The position numbers and the translations under genes are program-made. This document shows, piece by piece, positions 26,901-32,509 of a stretch of DNA of 32,509 nucleotides. Source of the DNA: Desulfovibrio sp. (GTDB lineage Bacteria > Desulfobacterota > Desulfovibrionia > Desulfovibrionales > Desulfovibrionaceae). Numbering within the stretch: position 1 is the stretch's first letter; each line of letters begins with the position of its first letter. The notes under the pieces were generated by a model. The model saw only the letters and a list, made by a program, of their open reading frames with translations. It made no database searches and was not told where the DNA came from. The stretch is taken from NCBI GenBank assembly GCA_031291035.1, contig JAISLI010000044.1, positions 1 to 32,509 on the forward strand. The letters run 5' to 3'.

Positions 26901-27797
26901 CTACTCCGACGGTTCCACATCAATGATGCGCCCCTGAATCCAGACATACGCGTCCACCTCGTGCCCCTTTTCCGGAACATACTCTCCCAGGACAAAGTTT
27001 GAGGCAAAGACCGGAAGGCGCATCGCTTCCCTGCCCTCAAAGGGAAAGCTCAGGTGCAGAATCTTCAGCGGCATTTTCTCCAGCGCGCATTCCTCCACAT
27101 CTTCCACAAGGCCGCGCATCTCGTATTCACAAAAGTTCCGCCCCGGCATGATCACCCGCTTTCCGGCCATGCCCACCTTGAGCGGCGGCACGTCCAACCC
27201 GCTCCTGCCGGGATTTTCCGCCAGCCAGGCCGCCGCCCAGGCCTCATAGCGCGGCCCCCGCGTTATGGAAAGCTCGTCAAGCAGGGCTTTACGCAGCCCG
27301 TAAGCCAGGCTGGCCAGCAGAAAAGTATGGGTAACGCCCGGCGTGAGGGCCTCGATATCCCGACAGTATAACGGGTTGAAAAACCAGAGGGGATTTTGTC
27401 CTTCAATCATGTTGACGGAAACATTGGCCAAATGTCCGCGTTCCCAGGGGTGGGCCTCCTCCACTGTCAGATCGTTGGGCAAACCATCCAGAAGCGGCAC
27501 GACCGTCACCGGGGAGAGCTTGCCTTCCGCCTCTCCGGCCATAAGCACGGCGGCCCGCGCCGGCTGGTCCTGCGGCCAGGCCATAAGCACGTATTCCTTG
27601 CCGTCGCGCCGCCATCGCCAGACAGGACGGGTTCCGCCGGCATGCAGCACAGTACCGGCAATCCGTGACATGATCGCGGCGGGATTCCGGCCGGTAAGCG
27701 CGCTCCAGGCATCGCCCAGCCCTTCAAAATGAATGCGGTTCTTCCCCGCAAGCGTGTCTTCCGACGGCGCGGGAGTACTCGCGGTGTGTTCGCTCAT
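26901..27797 (-). CDS. Conserved-looking protein of unknown function
   Basis: A 298-residue protein I cannot assign to a named family. It has no signal peptide, membrane segment or known metal motif. The composition is that of a soluble globular protein, with segments such as GTRPVWRWRRDGKEYVLMAW, NMIEGQNPLWFFNPLYCRDI and a C-terminal YVPEKGHEVDAYVWIQGRII. The ATG at 27795-27797 has GGAA six bases upstream and is preferred to an earlier in-frame ATG. It lies downstream of pnp in the same direction; a palindromic repeat occupies most of the 102-base gap. Coding is supported by the protein-like sequence and by tight packing against prfA. Confidence 0.75.
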   Translation of the reverse strand: MSEHTASTPAPSEDTLAGKNRIHFEGLGDAWSALTGRNPAAIMSRIAGTVLHAGGTRPVWRWRRDGKEYVLMAWPQDQPARAAVLMAGEAEGKLSPVTVVPLLDGLPNDLTVEEAHPWERGHLANVSVNMIEGQNPLWFFNPLYCRDIEALTPGVTHTFLLASLAYGLRKALLDELSITRGPRYEAWAAAWLAENPGRSGLDVPPLKVGMAGKRVIMPGRNFCEYEMRGLVEDVEECALEKMPLKILHLSFPFEGREAMRLPVFASNFVLGEYVPEKGHEVDAYVWIQGRIIDVEPSE

Positions 27798-27839
27798 GAC
27801 AATTCCGGGTTTGCCGCAAGAGGACAAAAAGGGGTCCGT

Positions 27840-27900
27840 TTTCAATCCACAGCCGGCTCCATCCGCCGACTGGCTCCGTCCCGGCGGACAGGAGCCGGGT
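27840..27900. repeat. Palindromic repeat family 2, copy 1, touching pnp
   Basis: About 60 bases nearly identical to 31600-31660 (three substitutions in the central loop). Arms CCGGCTCC and GGAGCCGG plus inner CCGCCG and CGGCGG form an imperfect hairpin. The outer CAATCCAC arm has no partner here because the right side runs directly into the pnp coding sequence: the last repeat base is the third base of the pnp TGA. Confidence 0.8.
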
Positions 27901-30128
27901 CAACGCCGGTCGCGGCCGCGTCGTCCGCCGCCGCGATTTCCCGGACCGCGTTCGCCTTTGTCATGCCTGTCATAACGCGGCGGGCGGGCGGTTTCCTCCG
28001 GGTTCCAGGCATGCCCCTGTTCTTCCAGCAGTACGGCCTTGCGGCTGGCACGGATGCGATCTCCGTTCATTTCAATGACTTTTACCAGCATATCCTCACC
28101 CAGCCGCGCCACATCCCCGGGCTGTTCCACCCGGCCGATGTCAAGCTGCGACACATGAACAAGAGCTTCCACATTGGGCAGCACTTCCACAATGGCTCCA
28201 ATTTCCATGATTTTCCGGACTTTCGCCTTGTAGTTTGTGCCCAGTTCCGGACGCTGGTCATAATAGGAAACCATTTCACGCGCTTTTTCCAGCGCTTCCG
28301 CCGTCGGCGCAAAAATGGAAACCTTGCCGGAGTCCTCAATGTCCACGGACGCGCCTGTCGCCGCTGTGATGGCCTTGATGTTTTTGCCGCCGGGCCCGAT
28401 AATCAGGCGAATAATATCCGGATTGACAAAAACTTCCGCATGCTGCGGCGCATACGGAGAAAGCTCCCGGCGCGGTTCGGAAAGCGCTTTCGCCATTTCC
28501 CCCAGAATGTGCAGACGGGCCTCGTGCGCCTGCCGCATGGCCTCCCTCATGATGTCGGTTGTCAATCCGGCAACCTTGATGTCCATCTGCACGCCGGTCA
28601 CGCCTTCCGCGGTGCCCGCTATTTTGAAGTCCATATCGCCGAGGGCGTCCTCGTCGCCCAGAATGTCGGTAAGCACGATGAATTTGTCGCTTTCCTTGAT
28701 AAGGCCCATGGCCACGCCGGCCACCGGCCCGCTGACCGGCACTCCCGCGTCCATGAGCGAAAGCGAGCCGCCGCACAGCGCCGCCATGGAAGAGGAACCG
28801 TTGGATTCCATGGTTTCGGCCACCACGCGCAGGGTAAAGGGAAAATCCTCGTCAGAGGGCAGAACAGGGCGCAAGGATTTTTCCGCCAGCGCGCCATGCC
28901 CGATTTCACGCCGGGAAACGCGCACGGGTTTGACCTCCCCGACGCAGTACGGCGGAAAATTGTAATGCAGCATAAAGCGTTTTGTCATGTCACCGGCGAG
29001 GGAATCCACGCGTTGCTCATCGGTTGTGGAGCCGAGCGTCGCGATGACCAGGGATTTCGTCTCCCCCCGGCAGAACAGCGCGGAACCGTGGGCTCTGGGC
29101 AGAACGCCGACCTGAATCTGAATGGGGCGCACGCTTCTGACGTCCCGGCCGTCAATGCGGGTGCCCTCGTCAACTATGCGCGCCCGCACCAGCTTCTTTT
29201 CCAGATCGCCGACGATGTCCGGCACAAATTTGAAATATTCCGGGTTTTCCATGCAAACCGGGGAATCCTTCAGCGCCTCCATGACGCGCTCTTTCACTTT
29301 TTTGCGCGCCAGCTTGCGCGGCAGCTTGTCGGGAATGCGCAAGGCCTCTTCCAGACCGGCTTCCCTGGCGAGTTCGTGAACCCGCGCGACAAGAGAACTG
29401 TTTTCCTTCGGAGTCGAGAACTCCATTTTTTCCTTGCCGCAAAGTTCACGAAGCTTGAACTGCGCGTCAATCAGAGGCTGAATTTCCTTTCTGCCCCACT
29501 CCAGCGCGTCAATAATCACATCTTCCGGCAAAAAGCGCGCGTCGCCTTCCACCATGGTCAAGGCGTCGCGCGTGGCGGCAAAAATAATGTTCAGATCGCT
29601 CCGCTCCTGCTGCCCAAAGGAAGGGTTGAGCACAAAACGTCCGCCGATGCGGCCTATGCGGCCGCCGGCCACCGGGCCTTCAAAGGGCAGAGAGGAAATC
29701 ATCAGCGCGGCCGATGCTCCGGTAAGGGCCAGAACATCCGATTCATTTTCCTGGTCCGCTGAAATCACGCTGGCCAGAAGCTGCACATCCTCACCCAGCC
29801 CCTTGGGGAAAAGCGGGCGGACAGGCCTGTCGATAAGGCGCGAAACCAGAGTCTCGCGTTCGGACGGACGTCCGATTTCCCTGCGAAAAAAACTGCCGGG
29901 GATACGCCCGGCAGCATACATTTTTTCAGAGTATTCCACCGTCAGGGGGAAAAACCCCTTGTCGAACTCCAGCGGTTGTGAACACACCGTCGCCAGCACA
30001 ACCGTACCGCCGCACTGTATCCACACCGCGCCGTCCGCCTGGTTGGCAAGACGGCCGCTTTCAAAAACAATTTCTTTGCCGCCAAGTTCGGCGACAACGC
30101 GCGACGGATTAAAAATATCTTGTATCAT
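27900..30128 (-). CDS. pnp: Polyribonucleotide nucleotidyltransferase (PNPase)
   Basis: A 742-residue 3'-5' phosphorolytic exoribonuclease acting in mRNA decay. Two RNase PH domains span about 10-230 and 310-550, with the catalytic acidic motif DEDALGDMDFKIAGTAEG in the second. A KH domain follows (IGPGGKNIKAITAATGAS), then an S1 domain (VEVLPNVEALVHVSQLDIG). The last 35 residues are an Arg/Gly-rich tail ending RRGRDRR. The start MIQDIFNPSRVVAELGGKE is right for the family. The gene lies 54 bases after rpsO, the common rpsO-pnp arrangement. The stop codon abuts a palindromic repeat, so the C-terminus may have been trimmed or reset there. Confidence 0.97.
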   Translation of the reverse strand: MIQDIFNPSRVVAELGGKEIVFESGRLANQADGAVWIQCGGTVVLATVCSQPLEFDKGFFPLTVEYSEKMYAAGRIPGSFFRREIGRPSERETLVSRLIDRPVRPLFPKGLGEDVQLLASVISADQENESDVLALTGASAALMISSLPFEGPVAGGRIGRIGGRFVLNPSFGQQERSDLNIIFAATRDALTMVEGDARFLPEDVIIDALEWGRKEIQPLIDAQFKLRELCGKEKMEFSTPKENSSLVARVHELAREAGLEEALRIPDKLPRKLARKKVKERVMEALKDSPVCMENPEYFKFVPDIVGDLEKKLVRARIVDEGTRIDGRDVRSVRPIQIQVGVLPRAHGSALFCRGETKSLVIATLGSTTDEQRVDSLAGDMTKRFMLHYNFPPYCVGEVKPVRVSRREIGHGALAEKSLRPVLPSDEDFPFTLRVVAETMESNGSSSMAALCGGSLSLMDAGVPVSGPVAGVAMGLIKESDKFIVLTDILGDEDALGDMDFKIAGTAEGVTGVQMDIKVAGLTTDIMREAMRQAHEARLHILGEMAKALSEPRRELSPYAPQHAEVFVNPDIIRLIIGPGGKNIKAITAATGASVDIEDSGKVSIFAPTAEALEKAREMVSYYDQRPELGTNYKAKVRKIMEIGAIVEVLPNVEALVHVSQLDIGRVEQPGDVARLGEDMLVKVIEMNGDRIRASRKAVLLEEQGHAWNPEETARPPRYDRHDKGERGPGNRGGGRRGRDRR

Positions 30129-30182
30129 GGTAAAATTCCTTACTATATGCTGAATGTACTCCGACAGAAATTGACAGGGCCA

Positions 30183-30452
30183 TTATTTGCGCAGACCAAG
30201 TTTTTCAATAAGCGCCCGGTATCGCTGAATGTCTTTATTTTTTAAATAATTCAGCATGCTGCGTCGCTGCCCGACAAGTTTGAGCAGGCCGGTGCGGGAG
30301 TGAAAGTCCTTTTTATGCACCTTGAAATGCCCGGTCAGGTCCTCAATGCGCGCTGTCAGCAAGGCCACCTGCACTTCGGGGGAACCGGTGTCGCCCTCAT
30401 GCTTCGCGTGGGCCTCAATAACCGATTTTTTATGTTCCGCGTTCATTACCAC
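30183..30452 (-). CDS. rpsO: 30S ribosomal protein S15
   Basis: An 89-residue S15 that binds 16S rRNA early in 30S assembly. The start is taken as the GTG at 30450-30452, giving [20 protein letters not shown] at standard family length, with GGAG seven bases upstream; the longer ATG start at 30473 would add an atypical extension, and the ATG at 30446 is a possible shorter one. The hallmark [33 protein letters not shown] and the terminal LGLRK are present. It lies 28 bases after truB and 54 bases before pnp. Confidence 0.96.
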   Translation of the reverse strand: MVMNAEHKKSVIEAHAKHEGDTGSPEVQVALLTARIEDLTGHFKVHKKDFHSRTGLLKLVGQRRSMLNYLKNKDIQRYRALIEKLGLRK

Positions 30453-30480
30453 AGCAATTCTCCTGTTTTCCAAAATGAGG

Positions 30481-31413
30481 TTAATTCCAAAGCCCCCTCA
30501 CTACGGCCCAGTGGCGCGCCGCGTCCGCCCCGCGTTTGGCCAGGGCGAGAACTTCGCCCCTGTACAGCAAGAGCGCGTTCTCCGTCTTCGGCGTCGAGGA
30601 GCGGAAAACGGGCAGCCCGTTGCGCACGCGCGCGGCTTCTTCAGGCGCAAGCTCCACTCTCGTCCAGTCCGGCAGCGCCTCCGCTACAGGACGCAGACCC
30701 CTGCCCAGGAGAGACGGCTCGGCCTCAATGCCCCGCAAATCGCAGGCCGCATCCAGACCGAAAGGGTGGCTGTACTCCCGGGTCAGTTCCGTGAGCACGG
30801 CTCCGCACCCAAGTCGTATCCCCAAGCTGTGGGCCAGGGAGCGTATATAGGTGCCGGAACCGCAGGTGACCCGAAAGCGCACAAACGGCAAGCTCACATC
30901 CAGCGCTTCCGCTTGTGAAATTTTGATGTCTTTGACTTTTTGCGGCATATCCCGCCCTTTTCGCGCCAGCCTGTACAGGGGCTGCCCGTTGTGCTTCGCC
31001 GCGGAGTACGGCGGCACAGGCTGTTCACGAACTCCGCGCCACAGGGCGACTTCCCTCCGCGCGTCCCCGGCGCTGACGCTCTCCCACGAGGTTTCATCAA
31101 GAATGTTACCCTCGCAATCCCAGGTGTCCGTCGTCCGCCCGAGGCGCAAAACGCCTCTGTACACTTTGGGGCCGCCGGACAGCAGGTACGGGGAAATCTT
31201 GGTGGCCTGCCCGAGCAGCACCAGCAGCACCCCGGAGGCGAGCGGATCAAGCGTTCCCGCGTGACCGATTTTTCTCTGCCCAAGCCGCTTGATTGCCGCA
31301 AGGCAACGTGCCGAGGACGGGCCGGAAGGCTTGTTCAAAACCAGCACGCCGTGCAGTTGCGGCAAAAACGGCAGCCCGCGGTCCGCCTCTCCGGATATGC
31401 CCGTATCAGCCAT
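30481..31413 (-). CDS. truB: tRNA pseudouridine-55 synthase
   Basis: TruB makes pseudouridine 55 in the T loop of tRNAs. The 310-residue protein has the catalytic Asp56 in [16 protein letters not shown], the KP motif [11 protein letters not shown] at the front, and [17 protein letters not shown] near residue 180. A PUA-like C-terminal part follows. The N-terminal 22 residues before HGVLVLNKP are longer than usual. No Shine-Dalgarno precedes the ATG; instead a promoter (31423-31451) ends about nine bases upstream, suggesting a nearly leaderless mRNA. In related bacteria truB follows nusA, infB and rbfA; none of these lies upstream here. Confidence 0.95.
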   Translation of the reverse strand: MADTGISGEADRGLPFLPQLHGVLVLNKPSGPSSARCLAAIKRLGQRKIGHAGTLDPLASGVLLVLLGQATKISPYLLSGGPKVYRGVLRLGRTTDTWDCEGNILDETSWESVSAGDARREVALWRGVREQPVPPYSAAKHNGQPLYRLARKGRDMPQKVKDIKISQAEALDVSLPFVRFRVTCGSGTYIRSLAHSLGIRLGCGAVLTELTREYSHPFGLDAACDLRGIEAEPSLLGRGLRPVAEALPDWTRVELAPEEAARVRNGLPVFRSSTPKTENALLLYRGEVLALAKRGADAARHWAVVRGLWN

Positions 31414-31422
31414 AAGTAGATG

Positions 31423-31451
31423 AATATATCAACAACTGGGCAACGTATCAA
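31423..31451 (-). promoter_or_regulatory. Promoter directly upstream of truB
   Basis: On the minus strand TTGATA (31446-31451), a 17-base spacer and TATATT (31423-31428) precede the truB ATG at 31413. The expected start lies only about three to four bases before the ATG, which also lacks a Shine-Dalgarno, so the transcript would be almost leaderless. Confidence 0.5.
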
Positions 31452-31599
31452 GATATTAATCGGGATATTAATCGGGAGCCGGCCTGTTTCATCCCGGTCG
31501 CCCCGCAGGCGCTTTGTGATTTGTCGCGGAAAGATTGTCCGTGCGGCGTAAACAGAGAGCAGACATTTCCTTTAGATACCCCTCAAAAATTTTTCTGTG

Positions 31600-31666
31600 T
31601 TTCAATCCACAGCCGGCTCCATCCGCCGACCGACTCCGGCCCGGCGGACAGGAGCCGGGTGGATTG
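31600..31666. repeat. Palindromic repeat family 2, copy 2, full form
   Basis: The same repeat as 27840-27900, here with both outer arms: CAATCCAC on the left and GTGGATTG on the right, around CCGGCTCC/GGAGCCGG and CCGCCG/CGGCGG. The whole forms a long hairpin of about 22 pairs. It has no coding capacity. It stands alone; there is no spacer-repeat periodicity. Confidence 0.8.
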
Positions 31667-31753
31667 CCCCCTCCCTGAAGGAAGGGGCTACCGGGAAGGT
31701 ATGCCCGGATTTGCCGAACGTCAAGCCGCAATCTCCCTGAAGGTGGGGCAATC
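31662..31753. repeat. Nested inverted repeat beside family-2 copy 2
   Basis: GATTGCCCC (31662-31670) and GGGGCAATC (31745-31753) are perfect inverted 9-mers enclosing 74 bases. Inside are a short hairpin with CCCGG/CCGGG arms and two direct copies of CTCCCTGAAGG, one near each end. Beyond it, 31754-32013 is AT-rich in its middle part and holds no supported gene; it presumably contains the promoter of the gene at 32014, but no single match stands out. Confidence 0.5.
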
Positions 31754-32013
31754 GAATGGACGACGCAACCCGTTAAAAACCCCAGGGAATATTTTCAGGC
31801 GAAATCGAATAATATTTGTTATTTAAATATGTTATGATTTTTTACTTCAATTGCCCCAAAAATTATGGAGAAAATCCTTTACGTTCGCGCCGCGAACAGG
31901 TAGATGTTTCGCCTGTGTGACGATTGTGCGACGTTACGGCACTGCCGAACGGACATTTTTTCCTTGGGCGAAGGGCATGAAGGCTATTCATCTTTCCACA
32001 GGAGGGCAGTGAC

Positions 32014-32509
32014 ATGAGGCCGACAAAAAACGCTTTGGAAAATCCGCTCAACCTCAGCCGGGGCGCGCCCGGAAAACGGCTGTTTCCGGGCGTTCCGGGA
32101 ACTCTGGTCCTGGCCGCCGCGCTGTGCCTCTGCGGCGCGGGCGCTGTCCTGGCCGCCGCTACGGAGATAAGCCTGAACGGACTCCCCAACGGCGCTCCAG
32201 TGAAGGTGGACGTTAACGAGATCGCCAAACTGGACAGCGGGGGGGAGATCCTCCCCGGAGGGGATTTCGACAACGCGGGCGTTATTAAAATTGTCAGCGG
32301 CATTATGGACCTGTCCAGGAACAGGAGTACCTTCGCCACGCTACGCAACAGCGGCCAGATTGACCTAGGGTCCGCGAGTGTGAGCCCGCTCGCCGAACTG
32401 GTCCTCGGCGGGGACCAGTTGCTCCGCCTGATTGGCCGGCAGGAGGGAGGGGACGCCAAGGGAAAGCTGTCCGTGTCAAACTATCCCTTGCCACCAAGCA
32501 CGGGACGCA
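32014..32509 (+). CDS. Secreted surface or adhesin-like protein, 5' part only
   Basis: An open frame of at least 165 codons runs off the right edge. AGGAGGG seven bases before the ATG gives strong support. Residues 1-27 are polar and basic (MRPTKNALENPLNLSRG at the start), then a hydrophobic stretch LVLAAALCLCGAGAVLAAAT forms a signal peptide with cleavage near residue 48. The extended N-region is reminiscent of type V secretion proteins. The mature part has beta-helix-like spacing with Asn-Gly turns and alternating hydrophobics (FDNAGVIKIVSG, LRNSGQIDLGS, ELVLGGDQLLRL). Codon use seems slightly different from the neighbours (CTA, AGT). Identity as an autotransporter or large adhesin is inference because the C-terminus is outside the window. 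Confidence 0.65.
   Translation, partial: MRPTKNALENPLNLSRGAPGKRLFPGVPGTLVLAAALCLCGAGAVLAAATEISLNGLPNGAPVKVDVNEIAKLDSGGEILPGGDFDNAGVIKIVSGIMDLSRNRSTFATLRNSGQIDLGSASVSPLAELVLGGDQLLRLIGRQEGGDAKGKLSVSNYPLPPSTGR

Noticed and set aside
27840..31666. CRISPR-like repeat: the minus strand of the family-2 repeats ends in GTGGATTGAAA, like type I-C CRISPR repeats.
   Set aside because: Only isolated single copies exist, with no regular spacers and no cas genes in the window; the palindromic structure is longer than a CRISPR repeat.
31863..32459. Minus-strand open frame of 198 codons opposite the right-edge surface protein.
   Set aside because: The plus-strand frame has a strong ribosome site and signal peptide; the minus frame is Ser/Pro-rich shadow sequence.

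Overview
This window looks like a chromosomal segment of a Desulfovibrio-type sulfate-reducing bacterium. The strongest sign is the dissimilatory sulfate-reduction block aprB-aprA-qmoA-qmoB-qmoC-qmoD on the minus strand. High G+C coding sequence, the truB-rpsO-pnp block and an rpmE/prfA neighbourhood that still carries a trace of a DUF1385 gene fit the same group. No species is claimed. Loss of the DUF1385 gene, many short structured repeats in the spacers, apparently isolated genes (an oppF-like ATPase, a divergent aroA-like gene) and a truB operon cut off from its usual upstream genes suggest some genome erosion or rearrangement. That is inference from one window.

Layout. 1-750: no convincing protein gene; a possible histidine-leader attenuator points out of the left edge on the minus strand, with a short unrecognised reading-frame remnant and the qmo terminator. 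752-8906 (minus): electron-transfer complex Qmo and APS reductase, driven from a well-formed promoter at 9035-9063. 9268-11025 (plus): divergent EPSP-synthase-like protein with a chorismate-mutase-like N-terminus. 11040-11459 (minus): small PEBP-like lipoprotein. 11558-18028 (plus): aminotransferase, DHH phosphoesterase, secreted M16 peptidase, GTPase Der. 18153-19493 (minus): Do/HtrA protease. 19605-21644 (plus): CobT and an OppF-like ATPase. 21687-25144 (minus): DUF2156 protein, DUF362 ferredoxin-like protein, TyrRS. 25403-26882 (plus): ribosomal protein L31, a DUF1385 remnant, release factor 1. 26901-31413 (minus): a conserved-looking unknown protein, PNPase, S15, TruB. 32014-end (plus): the 5' end of a secreted, probably adhesin-like surface protein.

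How the genes work together. AprBA reduces adenylyl sulfate to sulfite using electrons that QmoABC delivers from menaquinol; QmoD is the accessory gene of that cluster. Most of the rest is housekeeping: translation (TyrRS, L31, RF1, S15, TruB, Der), RNA decay (PNPase), envelope proteolysis (HtrA, M16), aromatic and amino-acid metabolism, and cobamide lower-ligand activation (CobT).

The least ordinary content is non-coding. A family of hairpin-rich dispersed repeats with TAGAGCA-type ends occurs four times (8281-8398, 18026-18119, 23807-23944, 25269-25382), including inside the aprBA operon and overlapping the stop codons of der and tyrS. A second, unrelated palindromic repeat occurs twice (27840-27900, touching the pnp stop codon; 31600-31666, upstream of truB). 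No tRNA, rRNA, CRISPR array or intact insertion sequence was seen.
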